Assembly: GCA_036429605.1 (NCBI GenBank)
Contig: JAVFKD010000015.1
Coordinates: forward strand, 2,813,421 to 2,877,420
Origin: Cladobotryum mycophilum
Lineage: Eukaryota > Ascomycota > Sordariomycetes > Hypocreales > Hypocreaceae
Length of the DNA: 64,000 bases
Direction of reading: 5' to 3'
A program made the translations under genes and the position numbers. Every line of letters starts with the position of its first letter. Positions within the stretch are counted from its first letter, which is position 1. Below the pieces are notes generated by a model. It did no database searches. It was not told the origin of the DNA and saw nothing but the letters and a program-made list of their open reading frames with translations. This document shows, in pieces, positions 33,803-46,946 of this stretch.

Positions 33803-36800
33803 GGGGGAAGACCCGAAAACGGTTCGTCGGATACAGCGAGCGAGCGAAGAATCATGCCATGAATATATTACTTGTACATGGAACTTGGTACTGAGCGTTT
33901 CGACAAGCCAAGCACAGCCAGGGTGCGCCAACCGTTGTCGTCGTTTTGCATCAAGTGATGGAATTTCCCATGGAGTTAGTTGATTGTGATTTGGTGCGAA
34001 GCACAACATGGACATAGCTCGAGGGGGAGGAGAGGAGCAAGTCCCAACCAAGTATCACTAAACGGGAGTTGCTTGTACACGGTACATGCCTGCTTACTGT
34101 CGTATACCCTACAACTACCTCACCGCAACCGTGACCTGCTAGCAGGATCCCATACCGGGCTACTGTAGAATCTAGTCTCTCGCTTGTACCAATTCATCCA
34201 TTGCTAAGGCACCACAACTGCAGCGCAGTGGCCCCAAGGAAATCAGGGGACTTTGCACTTCTCGTCTCGCTCCTCTCCAATTTTTTCCAAGTGGGGGCTC
34301 TCGGGACTATCGTAAAAAGCTTCCTTTTTGTCACATTCAAATTGGGCAATTTGCGTAGCCGACAAGGGTTGGTACTGGGTTTATTTCTTCTTTTCTTTCT
34401 TTCTCTACATACTTGTATGTACTTGTACTCCGTACCGGGCCTTGCTTTGTTGAGTGGCGGGAAGAGGAGGGAGAGCAAAAGAAACAGTCACTTTGTCTAG
34501 ACTTTGTTTCTTTTTTCCTTCTTTTTTTTCTTTTCTGAATACAAAGCACATACGGAGTACATCCAATCCATCCGGGAAGCCTGGCGCTTGGCACACACCA
34601 GGAACATTGTTCGAATGATGACTGGATTGCCACCGTATTTATTTTTTTGTCCACTATTTTAATATTCCCATCTCATATTGTCGGTGACGGTTGTCCGGTT
34701 ATTAACTTCTCGGAGAGGGTCGCGCCATTGCCGCATATATGTATGTGCATCTTTAAACCGCATATGAATTGGAACATGCGATGCTTGTAGTAGTGCTGTA
34801 TATGCGGACATACCGACATGTACAAGTTTGTGCAATCAAGTTTGACTTTCTCACCGTTTCTGCTGCAAGCACGTTAAAAGCCCGAGAGAACCCCTCTGAG
34901 AGCCCCCAAGCAGTATGTATGTAAGTAGTACAAAAAAAAACAGTCAATCCCAGAAATGCAAGCTCCGAGGCGTGTGCAGGCAGATACGGACTGGCAGGGC
35001 AGTGTCTTGGTGCCAACACAGCACCGCGGCACAGTGGACTGGGCTCCTATTCGGCAACATTGGGTCTCAACGTTGCCCGGGGAGTTTGAGGCCCAACGAA
35101 CAAGCCTCTTTGTGATGTAGAGGAGAGACATTGTGCCTGCTTGCCTGCCATTCGTTGATATGTATTTACTAGTATTCCGGGGCCCTTCATTGATAGCATG
35201 TCATCCCCAATATTTGGCTGATCGAAGCAAGGTATGCTGAATCTGAGCTTTGATGTTTTACTCGGCAATGCCAGTCTGCCTATCAAATTTGTAATGCATC
35301 CAACAGATGGGCTTATTGGTGGCGGCTCTGCTCCGTAGATCTACACCATCACCGACCACCAAGCAAGCAAGCGGTCGCCCGTCATACGAGAAACAACCAA
35401 CCGCAGCAGATGCCACCGAAACAAGCCAAGACGGAGAACGTCGCAGACAGTATAAGCCCCCAACAAAAATGTCATTAATTTACACGGTGCAGTTCCTTAA
35501 TGATTAGCCTTGATGGAGTCGATCCCGGCGCAAAGACAGACCAGACCCCTGGGCCCCGCATTCAAACTTCCCTAGCCAAGCGTGGCAGCGATGTGCAGGT
35601 ACCAGTTTTTTGGTCCCAGGCGCTCCGGATCATGGCGGGTGGTTGCCGCGGTTTCTTGTACCTGGTACTTGGTACTTGGTTAACCTTGGTCCAACCCTTC
35701 TGCCACGCCGCGCCAGGCGCACCAAGGCCGCTTCCTTCACGCGTCAGCCTTCAACGACAAGCACTAATCGCGTCTCAATCTTAGTGCAGCCCCTTTTCTG
35801 GAGAAAGAAGCGAGTGACTCAGGGCTTTAACTCGCACCATGCTAAAATACCATGTGAGGCACGCACATGATTGTGTGCGCAACTGATAGTCGTCGTTGTA
35901 CCCTAAAAACTCAATCGCCTGGTGTGCCTGGTGCTCTATTGAAGACCTGGATGTACACTGTACTTTCAGGGCCTCCCAGGGAGGTTTCTGCATCGTCCGC
36001 CGTCCCAATCTTGCAGACAATCGAGTTGCTGACCCGAACGCAACTTTACGTTCGCTGGCACCCTGTGATTACCCGTATTATGGGCTTGATGGGAATGGAT
36101 GGTTGGATGGATACGAACAAGGACTTGAGAAAACTTTTTCCTTCTTTCTTTTCTGTGCGAGAAAAGAGCCGAAGCTGAGCAATGGCTGAGTCGTCATGGA
36201 CGTCAGGGTTGAGTCAGAATTGGGGCCAAAATTCAAGGAGAGTGGAAGATTCATCCAGTGTTCCATCGGGGAACCAAGATGCCCACCCGCAATCAAAATT
36301 GCTTCCTTTCTTCACGAGCTGCATGCAGGTTCCGCGAATGCGGGAAATACACAATGCATTACGGAGCATGTACATTTCACGCAAGGGGATATGCGCCGGC
36401 CAGTGTAGCCCTCCATCTCGGACAGGGCTTCGGTGAGGGAGTTGCGTGTGTGTGGTCGCAATGTGGCCAGTTCGGTTGGCTCGTTGGTCGATTCCTCTAA
36501 TGAGGACAAACAGCCATGAAGTGAGGGAGGAAATATCACGGTAGCATTGACGCAAGGGTTGAAATGGGTGGTGTTGCTCACGAAATTGGATGTTTTCTCG
36601 GCAACGTTCACGAGCAAGATGAGCACGCCCGTCGTGTTCAGCTTCTCGGCCGGGTCTCTGTTTTTCTTCGCATGTCTTTTTTGATACCTCAGATTCTTCC
36701 CATCAGGCGGTCCATATCCTTGACACATCTCTCCTCCATGTCGCAAACCTTGTCTCGTTCTTGCCGGCCAACTACGAGACATTCGAGATGACCGGATGCT

Positions 36801-39524
36801 ACTAGATTACAAGTACATACATGCTCTGGTGAACAGTGCTTTAATGCCTTGAACATGGAACAAAACTTTGCCACAGGTTACAAAACACTGTTTCTCCCTT
36901 GTACAACTCGAGCCCCCCAGCCCAGCACAAATGGTCAGGTCTCGCGTGGTAAATCGAGTCTGGGGCCATGCCTGTGGATCCCAAGTTCCCCTTGCATTTG
37001 CGCTGCAACGTTTGTACAAGTATTTTTTCTTGTTGCAGACCAGAGTCATGCATGACCCTCCGTGTGCCGCAAAACTTTGCTTCTTCTTCGCGGGGAAGAA
37101 GAAACCCCTGGCCACCTTGGGCCGCAGAAAAAAAGAAGAAATCTAGTACAAGTATTAAAACAAAACAAAAAAGCATGGAGCTGGGCTGGTTGGCAAGGGG
37201 AAAGAGAGCATCTTCTCATGCAGTCCACTCCTTCCTTCGTCTCTTACTCTGAAGCGCCGACTCCTAAGCCCTCTTTTCTTCAGCCATGAATCAAAGCCTC
37301 ACAATGGCATGTAGTACGAAGGGGGCGGGCTTCCAATGTTGTTGCACTGTGAGCGAATGACAGCCAGAGGCGGATCGAAGCCTTGCTCCCGATGGGACGC
37401 GCCGAAGCCCCACCGGTTTCGACGTTTTGAGATACCCTGGAGTGTGGCGTGGCGTTTTCTCTCTTTCTCTTTCTCCCCCTCCATGATCCATTGATTCATC
37501 CCCTCCCAAGCGCCTGACTGAGACCTTTTTGAACGGACATGTCTTTTTGTTTTTGTTATGTGTGTGTGTGTGAGGAACGGGAGGGAGAGATCAGACCCTT
37601 TTTGACTCGGCCATGACTGGTCAGCTGGCATTGAGGTGAAAGGGGGAGGCGGGGTTCATGGCTTGACGAAATTTCTTTTTCTTCTGCAATCCCTATGCAA
37701 GCTATGCAAGCTGTTTAATCTGCATGATGTGTGACGGACTTTTCAGCCCAGCTTCGGTATATTTGACACTTGGGGGTTTTTGCTTTGTCGGGGGGACTCG
37801 TTGAATGACGGGAGGACGACTGTGTTTCAGCCATGTCATTAGCTCTCCTCAAGCTTTATTGGATTGTGGTCATTGCAAAGGGCCTCCCTGGATTGGCATG
37901 CATGTTCTAGATATGGAAATATCTGACTTCAGCTTTGTTCCAAAACTATCAAGCCTTGCCTTTGCCTTGCCTTGCTTATGCAGGTGTGGGAGCTCCCACG
38001 ATAGCCGAGGCGGCGATCGTCTCCCTTGCGTTAATGTTGCAACATCAAAACCAAACTATGCTAACAGCTGGTCCCAAACAGGTCGCCCTTTGGGTCTCGG
38101 AAGCTTGCTTTTGGTATCTTGCTAGACATGTTAGTAGATGGATAGTCCCATGTGAATTCCCGGACAAAGACGAGGAGGAGGACGAGGTTGGATACGGATA
38201 CGCTCATCTCCCGGTAAAACCGACGAATACTCTACAGAAATGACGAGACTGTTAAATCCCTGGCTGTGGCTTAATTAGTAATTGTCTATTTTTGAATACT
38301 ACGCCCTATTTTTGACAATCATGTTGAAGCTCTGTTGGTTTCTTATTGATGTATCGAATTCATCCTGGTGTCTACCTGAGCTATTGAACCACAAGGTATA
38401 CGCGAATGGACAGTTGGCTCGAATGCATTTTATACGATACCAAGCTTGTACTATAATAAATTTAGTTACCATTGTCTTTAATGAAATGAAAGCCACTAAA
38501 CTGTTTGTATCGATATTGACATGTTTGCAAACAAATTCCTCTTCTCTACAGGGTAGCTGTGTTACAAGAGTGCAACACCAACGGTCAACAACGACACTGC
38601 ACCACTACAGTAGGGAAATCTTTACTTTGTACGACTCGGGTCTTTGGACATGTGATAGCGGGTAGTTGCAGATTATATTTCATGAATGGGGTTGCGGCAT
38701 AATCATAGATGATCGGCCCTTCCCTAAGTTGGAGGGCGATGCATCTCTTGATATGTAGAAACTCCATGACTTGCAACCTGGATTTTCATCTCATCTTCAG
38801 CTTTTTTCCTTTGGGGATGACAAGAGTGGTGTAAATATGACTTTGTTATCACGTTCACGATACTTAAATTCACCCAAATCAAAGTACTAGGTATTCTGCA
38901 CCACCACCTTGGAGGTCAACCTGTCTTCAGCCTCGATGAGTAAACGGGTTACTGCAACCTCCCGCTTCTAGGCATCACTTTCATCAAACTTGCGTTCCCG
39001 TGCCTTGATTTGAAGGAAGAGTGATTCCATTGTCTTCTATTCAAGTGAAGCATGTCGGTTGTCTGCATAGAAGTCCTGATACGTTAGGCAGCTGGGAAGG
39101 AGCAACCTCAGTCACCACCTCCCATTCACTGCATTCACTGCGTCACTGTGTCGCTGCAGTCACAGACCTTGAGCTCCTTGCTGCTCCCAGATATATTTAA
39201 ACCACCACCTTTTCACATCTACACTCTTGCATCTATTTTCTTCTTCAACCTCATAAACCTGCGGGCACCCATCCAGTGTGTGGCTGCGTCTGCCCCTCGA
39301 CAAACACATCATCATTCGATTTATCCTTACTTTGGCCCTGTCTCCTATGCGATCTGATTCATCCTTTCAGCAAAGCCCTAGCTTAGGACAGCTGTATCGG
39401 AATTGATCTTGATTACCAGCCACGAGTCAACGACTGCCTCGTCGTTCTCGCATATAACCGACGGCCACCTCTCTACGAATTTTCTAGTTGTTATTCCCAT
39501 TCTTGTATAGGAGATACTGCAGCG

Positions 39525-41059
39525 ATGGATAGCAAGCAATCTTCGTCTAAGAGCAAACTGTGAGTAATACCATTTTGCCACAATCATCATATTTCCCCAA
39601 TACTATCCAATGTCTGTCCCTGGCGTCACGTTTTCTGCGAATGAAGATATTGCTAGGCATCGACAATCTGACACTGAAAAACTCCAGGGCGGCTAAACGA
39701 AACGTCCCCCACAGGTATGAAAGTATATGTTTTCCCCTTTACATACCATCTAATGAACCTTAGGTTTCGATGCAAGGTTGGAAAAGAATGGAAAGAGATC
39801 GGGGAATTCTCGACAGCACAGCAGCGACTGATCCAAACCCAAATCGAACTGGGAAGACCCATAGATGCAGCCCATTCTGGAATGACCTGTAAAGACCACA
39901 CTTCTGACAACCGTTCGGAGTTGACGTGTGAGGTTTGTGGCCTCACCAAGGATCTGGACGAGTTCAGTAAAAACAGCAGGAGGAACGGTGTTTATGTGAG
40001 AGATGATGACCATACAAGGCACCGCGCTGAAAATGCTGACTGCTTGGTAGAATTGCAAGAGATGTGTTGCCTGGATAGAAACGCAGGAACCAGACGTTAC
40101 GCCTGCACCTCTGGAAACTGGTCATATCTCCGCCGAAGAGCAACGAAAGGAAGTCTGGAAGGGAAACTTTGTCGACAGCACCGACTTCTTCTCGGACGAT
40201 ATACGCCCGCAGGTAGAGTGTCACTGGCAGAGGGTAATGGCGCTCGCTAATATGTAGACAGGCACCTGTGACTGACGCAGGCTCGCTCGGCTTAGACGAT
40301 TTGGCCAACCGATCAGATGTAGACCTCAACGACATTATAGCCGAATCGACAATGTCCTCCGGCGCTTCGGTTACCGGGTCGTCTGTCTCGGTGGCGACAT
40401 CATCCCACAAATCACTCCCGCCGCACCTGCAGGCCAAGATGGGCGCTCTGAAATTGAACGACGCTCAGTCCCACGAATCCAAGGCAGTGTCGTCGGCAGC
40501 CTCGTCGACAACTGGCAGATCGGTGCCCATTAGGAACCTGCCTCCTCATTTGAGGGCAAAGTGGGCATCAGCAGCTCCGAGTGGAACAGCCTCTACGACT
40601 TCCGACGGTAACGTTGACGGTTCTGGGAGCGTATCAACGGCAACTACGCTCAGGGAGGAAAAGGAGAATGAAAAATATCGTCGCGTTGCCTTCAATGCTT
40701 GGGATTCTAGTGGAAGAAAGCATCATGGAATCAAAGCACCAACCACCGCCACGGTGTCTTCATCCTCAGTTTCAGGCGAATCAGGTGATTTGGGATGGGA
40801 AGCTTCAGGTCCCATCAATCAACCTGTCATTAGGGCGACTGGTAAGGCCAAATGGGCCAAGGCAAGCGAGGTGCGGATTGAATTCCAGATAAACTTGTGC
40901 ACGATTAACTCTTGGTAGTGTCGAATTCCCCAGGCTGTTTTGAAACGGCAAATGGCAAACGCGCCTCTCGCCACTAGATGCGTTGACCCCAAGATGGACC
41001 GGGAGAAGCCGCAGACCTTCTGTGAGCCAGATGACGATGATGATATATATGATCCTTGA
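39525..41059 (+). CDS. Stc1-domain zinc protein
   Basis: Protein of about 399 residues with an N-terminal Stc1 domain. In S. pombe Stc1 links the RNAi machinery to the Clr4 methyltransferase complex in heterochromatin formation; the role of filamentous-fungal homologues is not established. Exons 39525-39559, 39688-39714, 39764-39989, 40051-40212, 40262-40870 and 40919-41059, total 1,200 bp. Domain motifs: RFRCKVGKEWKEIGEFS, SGMTCKDHT, LTCEVCGLTKDLDEFSKN and NCKRCVAWIETQEPDVTP, forming two zinc-binding knuckles. The conserved follow-on LETGHISAEEQRKEVWKGNF fits filamentous-fungal members. The C-terminal half is Ser/Thr-rich with two PPHLxAK motifs (LPPHLQAKMG, LPPHLRAKWA) and an acidic end DDDDDIYDP. 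The intron at 39990-40050 carries no strong donor (GTTTAT) but restores the conserved frame. Confidence 0.85.
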
Positions 41060-42010
41060 GGTTGGGGTAGTTTCTCTCTCTTCATCTCGAGGAAGCTTTC
41101 GTCCGATTGGATGAAACAGGTTGCGGGCTGATTTGCGGTATTTCATGCCTTTATGATGATCTTTTGCTTTGATTTGGCTTTTCTATGCGCGCGGATATGG
41201 TATATGCACTTTTTGGACTCCGTGATGAGTTAACGAGTTTGGCGATGGCCGCTCATGGGGAAATTGGCCATTTGCGCTGATGAGAGAGGATCGGGGACAG
41301 AGTAGAGGGTTCCTCAATGGTACACGACTACGGATTCCTCCCTTTTTTTGATAAGGATAGCGCGATTAAGCAATTGTTGTTTTGATCATCTCTTCCATTG
41401 ACTATAGTTGGGAAGTGAAGCTTCTTTTTCCAACTGTACTGTGTACCCAATACTCTCTGCCATCCCTTTACCCCCTTGTCTGTATTCCAATGTGACAAGA
41501 ATCTGTGTCCCCACCCACCGTTTGCTTCCTATAGAACAAACCGGAACTCAATGTGTATGCAAACAAAAATCGTAACAACATTCGTAGCCCCCATTCTACT
41601 CCTCGTCTTGTTATCCAGCCCGATTCATAGTAGATCCCATAAAATGCCCACAAAAAGTCTGCCTATCCGTATCATGCCATCCAAAACAAAAAATGAAAAA
41701 AAGGGGGGAAACATGTTTTCTGATCTTTCAATATACAAGAGGGGTTTACAAAGAAGCATTTACCACTTCCCCAAATGCCCATCTCTCCAAAAATATTTAT
41801 GCGCCCCATTTTCCTCTTCTTCTTCTTTTTCTAAAAAAAAAAGGAAATGGAGGCTCATAGCTGCTGTTCGTCTTTAAAGTTGCTGGGAGGGGCGTTGACC
41901 ACCGCCTCGGCGTCGCCCACCTGCTTACGCTCGGATATCTCTCGGCTGCTTTCCTTGAGTCGCTTGCGTAGGTTTAGAGATGGGGAGGGAGCTCTGGCGG
42001 TGTTTGATTG
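41060..42010. other. Intergenic, convergent 3' regions
   Basis: 3' UTRs of the convergent Stc1 and PDK genes. No gene seen. Confidence 0.6.
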
Positions 42011-43593
42011 CTATTGTAGAGGTTCTGATGAAGAGGAGAGGCGGTTAAGGTGGAGATAGACATCGGTGCCATAACTGTGGGGGGTTAGCATGAATAGGGG
42101 TCACTGGGAGGAGGAGGTTGGTGCACTTACCCTTCCATACTAATGAGCTTCAAATCGCCACCAAAATACCTGGCGTACAGCCTTGAAATGGGCAGACCAT
42201 AGCCAAAACCAGCCATTGGGGCCTTGAAATCGCTCTTATCAAAGTCGGGATCCAGGTTGGGTGTCCGGTCAACAGTAGTGTACATATAAGTCCAAACAAG
42301 GGGAATGGCGCTTCTAGGGATGCCACCACCTTCGTCGGAAATCTTGATGGTGATGTCCTCCTTGCCTTCGGCGACAATAACCTTTGTGACTGGAAACTCT
42401 TGCTTATCCATGCCGTGGGTTTCGACGACGGCACGCAGGGAGTTCTTGAGGGTTTCGAATAGCATGTGCGACAAGTGGCCAGGGACGTACATGAAGTCGA
42501 GGTTAGGGTTGCACACGAGCTGGATGCGGGGTGCCTCGAACAGGCCGTAATGGTCCTCACAGACGAAGCGGGCGTTCTCAATTGCCTCCTGGGCGAGTTC
42601 GCGGACATTGGTCTTGGTGCAGATGACGCCGACATAGGCAGGATCCCGGTGGTGGCTCTGGTCCGTTAGGGCAATGTGCTGGCCGATGAGCATGCGAATG
42701 CCGATACGGGACATGTAGAAGCGGTCGAGGAAGGATTGTATGTTGCTGTCGATTTGCATGCGCTGGCGACGGCGCTTGTATTCTAGGATGCCCTGCGCCA
42801 TTGTGGTGACGACGCTGTCGTGCCGCCTCTTGATCTTGTGCAGGGTCTGCGCAAACTTGTTATTGTATAGCTGAAGCTCGGGAGGCCAATCGCCAGTATC
42901 ATCGACAATGGCAAAGTAGCGCCTTGCAACGGATCTGGCCTTGCCGTTGCCATTTCCATTGCCAGCGAGGCCGCCCCAGCCAGAAGCGTCGCCTTCGTCT
43001 ATGGAGGGATTGGGGGTCGCCTCGGAAAGCTGGCCAAAGCTTCCTCGACTGCCAGGTTTGGGGGGTTTGGTGAGCCGATCACGGACGTCTCTTCGAAGTT
43101 GTGGCCGGGGAAGCTGTGTGATTTCCTGCAAAGGGATGAATGGTTAAGTTTTAGGTTCTGCTAGGTGAGGTGGGGTGGTGGTGGTGGTGGTGGTGGAATG
43201 GCATAGGCGGCGGCGTACCTCGAAAGACTGTGCGTACCACTCCTTGACCTTTTTGACAGATGGCATATCATTCAAGCCATCCGGCAAGTGTTCCAATTCC
43301 TCAACACGATGCGCCAATCGAATGGGGAGTTCTTCGGCGAGGAATTGAGAAGCGCGAAAGAGGGTTCCTGAGGTGGAAGAAGGATGATGTCAGTTCTCCA
43401 TTGTCAACCACACGACTTGTCCTTTGGAGCCATTCCTGATGCGCCGATTGAATGGGCGATTGGGGGTAGCAGTCATACCAGTAGAAGGCTTGTCACCAAA
43501 CTGCACCATCTGGCGTAAGCTCACGCCTGTTGCTGGGAACTTTGCATAATGCCGGATGGTGTCCATCAGAGTCTCGGACGCCCTCCATGACAT
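42011..43593 (-). CDS. Mitochondrial pyruvate/branched-chain dehydrogenase kinase (PDK/BCKDK)
   Basis: GHKL-fold protein kinase of the mitochondrial matrix that phosphorylates and inactivates the E1 alpha subunit of pyruvate or branched-chain 2-oxoacid dehydrogenase. About 440 residues. Exons 43593-43479, 43367-43219, 43125-42131 and 42074-42011, total divisible by three. It starts MSWRASETLMDTIRHYAKFPATGVSLRQM and continues FLAEELPIRLAHRV (N-terminal regulatory bundle). The ATP site has the N box LFETLKNSLRAVVE, G1 box SDEGGGIPRSA and G2 box AGFGYGLPISRLYARYFGG. The C-terminus YGTDVYLHLNRL is canonical. A Gly/Asn-rich fungal insert lies after GSFGQLSE. No ATG lies in frame upstream, so import must rely on the given N-terminus. 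Confidence 0.93.
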
Positions 43594-44855
43594 GATGGGC
43601 GCTGGTGGGGGAGCGCGCGCTTGTCCCCCAATGTGACGATGTCGAGAGCGAGTGAGAGAGAGGCAAGCAATAGTAGAAAGCAATTGTTAATAGAGGAGGA
43701 ATGTTTGGTCAAAAAGCGTAAGTCGTTATCGTCGTTGTCGTCTTTCGCCCGTAGTGAGCAGAAGAAATAGAAAGTTGGTTGGTTGGAGTCAGTCGAATGG
43801 ATGGATGAGGTGAAGGTGCTGCAAAGTTATGACAAGCACGAGCGATTGCGGCCCCGCGGCAGCTGCACAGGTTATAGCAGTGCTAGGGATGCACTAAGGC
43901 TTCTAGTCGTAAGACTCCAGCCCACTAAAGCTCTGATGGTGGGTGGACGGATTGGACAGCAGTAGCCGAGGATGTCCGGCAGTACGGGTCCCTGCAAAAA
44001 GGGATTGGATTGGATTACCGTTCTCGAGGATGGGGAGCCCTCTTGTATGGTGATTCCAGCGGGCGATTTAGGAATTATGGACATGGGCAGAAGGAATAAA
44101 AATAATGCGAGATGCCAGAGGAAGAAAGAAAGGGACAGAGAGAGACACACACACAGAGAGGAGGAGGGGAAGTAGAAAAAGTTCATGCAAGCAAGAGTAA
44201 CGCAATGCGGATGCGAGTAATGGTTTTATATAATATAACCTGTAGGTATTACTCAGGTTGGTAAGTAATATTATTATTACAAGTAAGTATGTATCCATCC
44301 ATGGATGTAAATATGTAAATCCGAGTAGTCACTCGATATCCGTCCGGCTGGCCAAGCTTGGTTGACGCAAGATAAGACAAGATGGATGTAAGATGCAGAT
44401 GTAGATGCACATACTTGTAGACACAGACACAGACACAGACACAAGGTGGGAAAGCAGGTTCCTTGTCCCTGTCCTTGTCCAAGCAAGCCTGGGCAGTATT
44501 ACTTGTATCAGAAACGAGTCGCGTGAACGGAGGGGAACGACGGAGAGGGAGGATGCATGAATGGGGGCAGCAAAAGCAGAGCGACGTCACTTGGCAGCAG
44601 CAAGTAAAAAGTCAACAGCATCTCTCTCGCTAACCATCTGAACCATAACACATGCGTGACGGGTGGTATAAAAGGAACGTGGGGGACGATTGCCCACTTG
44701 GTGCACCTTGTTAGTCTTGTACGGAGCAGGCTATGGAAGGAGGACGGACATCCCACGCACGCCTTTTGCTGACAGGCAAGGAGGTCGTAGCGTCAGGTTC
44801 GTTGGCTGAAAAGCTCGTGAGCATCATGACAGTGACAATCTATTCTGTTTTGGCT

Positions 44856-44886
<31 letters not shown>

Positions 44887-46946
44887 CCTGCAAGTTCCCT
44901 CAAACAAAACCAATGCGCGCATGTGCTTCTCCTCATCTCCCCCTGCAGGTCGATCCAACGAACAATGGAATCATCCAATCAGAACAAGATATTTCCATTC
45001 GGGTGGTTTGGCACCCCCGGATGACAGACGGAATGAATGGCCTAGATTGGATTGCGGGACATTGCATCCAATTCAATTCAAATACCGGATGCTATAATAC
45101 AATACCGTAATCGAGATTTCAAAGCATGTGAGAATGTTATTCGTCCTTGTTGCTGTTGTCTTGGCATCAACGGAGTACTCTTACGTATCAAGGCATGTAA
45201 TATATAAATGACATGCACACACACACACATGGTGTTTCGGTTCAAGGGGGAGCATACATCCATACGAGTAGGTACAAGTATATTATCGGCGTCGCGCGGA
45301 CAAACGGGTCAACCTTGATGGAAGAGACATGGTACGAGAGCACGTCTTACAAAATACAAGCGAGAAGGCAAAAGGTAGGATTGGCATGTAGGTCTATGCA
45401 CAGGTATGTATGTACGTATGATATCTGAGGGCCAAGATGCCTAGTCAGCCCACTGAGCATATTATACCCTGGCTGCTTTTATGAAGGATGGAGTATTACT
45501 ACTAGGTACCTTGCATCTCGGAGGATCTGAGGAAACAGAAAGAAAAAAGAAAAAAGAAAAATACAAATAGGTAAGCAAGCAGGTAATGATTATCAACATG
45601 GTGTCACAATTGATCCGAGTCCAAGCCAAGTTGACGATAAGAGTCAAGAATGAACATGGCTTATTTTATTTGTCGTCGTTTGATCGACCCAGAGTAAAGT
45701 CGCTCACTAACATGCCTCTCTGCCCAAACGGTTCACTGCTTCACCCAGACTGGAGCATCAAAGTCGCATGCGAAACGTGGGGAGACCAGACTTGGGGGCG
45801 AACTCCTGCAGGGCCAGTCACACACGACCACGATGCTTGATTGAATACCAGCGGCAAGATCGGGTAGCAGTAGAGATGCAAGGTATGTTACCATAAGTAC
45901 TACCAAAGGCCCCCAAACAAACGAACAGGAAGAGGGTCTGGTCTAGTCTGTGGGCGAGAGAGAGAGAGTGGGTGAGTGAGTGAGTGGGAGAGAGAGAGAG
46001 AACAGAGGGCCATGTGGGCTTCATCTGATGGAGATGGCGCGCTCCTCTGCTTCACTCAGGGCTTCTTCAAGCAGTCAGCGAGCTCTTCAGGGCACCGTCA
46101 TCCGAATTAGACGCTCCCTTGGCCCCCCTTCTCCCCCTTCTCCCCCCACACGTCTCACCAGCCGCCCAATACCGTCACATGCAGGGCCAGAAACAGGGCA
46201 GCAGGCGGCTGTGCTTTGCTGTGCCTTTGCTCTGCTTGGGAAAAGCGTGTGTGTGTATGTTCCCTGGACCTTGTCTTGTTTGGGAATGTCTAAGCATTGA
46301 TAAGTCAAATAGTAGCACTCCTAATGTACGAGTACAACACAAGTATTATGTGTGCGCTGGCTGTCGTGCCTCGATTGTCTCGCGTTGGGTGCTTCCATGT
46401 TCCCTTTGCGGAAAACGGGGCCCCATTGTTCCGCGACTCGTGCTAGACTTTTCCTGGAATTTTCATTGGATTTTCTCTGAGACGCTCGTTCCCCTAAAAA
46501 ATGAGGCTACGCCATTCCCGCATCAGCCCAGCCCAATTAATCCCACAGTCACAGTCACAGTCCCATCAAAGAGAGAGCGAGAGAGCTTCGGCGGTACTAC
46601 CGCTTAAATGGACTCTAGATAATCGATTCGAAAATCCGACGACGATCCCATCAATCCATCCCCCAGCTTCAGCGCCACATCGTTCCCGTCAAATCTATCC
46701 GCCCGCCAGGCGTGTCGCTGACGCGTGCTGAAGAGGTTGACAGAGGGAGAGGGAGAGACCGAAACGGGAGGCTGGGCTTTCTACCTTAGTCAGTTGGCTA
46801 CTACACAGCTCATCGACATCGGGTGGAATTTTAGGCCTGTGTTGGGAGAGCAAAGTCGGTCAAGCTTCAGTCCAAGGCCAACGAAACGAATTGCTTCTAT
46901 CCATCCATCCATCCACCCACCCACCCACAACAATCGCCAAGTCGTG
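43594..46946. other. 3.4 kb intergenic region, no gene supported
   Basis: Shared upstream region of the divergent PDK and coiled-coil genes. It holds a (CTG)n tract at 44858-44886 and GA-rich repeats near 45955-46002. Frames in it are short and lack codon bias. Confidence 0.6.
44858..44886 (+). repeat. (CTG)n microsatellite
   Basis: About nine CTG units in a gene-free region. Confidence 0.95.

Larger units (their letters stand above)
32105..39524. other. 7.4 kb gene-free region upstream of the Ime2-like kinase
   Basis: Only short frames without codon bias. It is rich in simple repeats (ATGG)n at 33171-33196, (GA)n at 33530-33555 and (GAT)n at 33780-33802, and in dispersed TACTTGTA/TACAAGTA and TACTCCGTA words. 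It may hold long regulatory regions or noncoding transcripts of the kinase and the Stc1 gene, but nothing specific can be supported. Confidence 0.6.

Noticed and set aside
37805..38243. Overlapping open frames in the gene desert
   Set aside because: Two frames of similar length overlap with no bias for either, and no motif.
43594..43683. N-terminal extension of the PDK with Arg-rich, presequence-like residues
   Set aside because: The frame is open but begins at a TTG, with no ATG upstream; the ATG at 43593 gives the family's usual start.
46119..46607. Open frame upstream of the coiled-coil gene
   Set aside because: No codon bias or recognisable motif; reads through pyrimidine-rich leader-like sequence.
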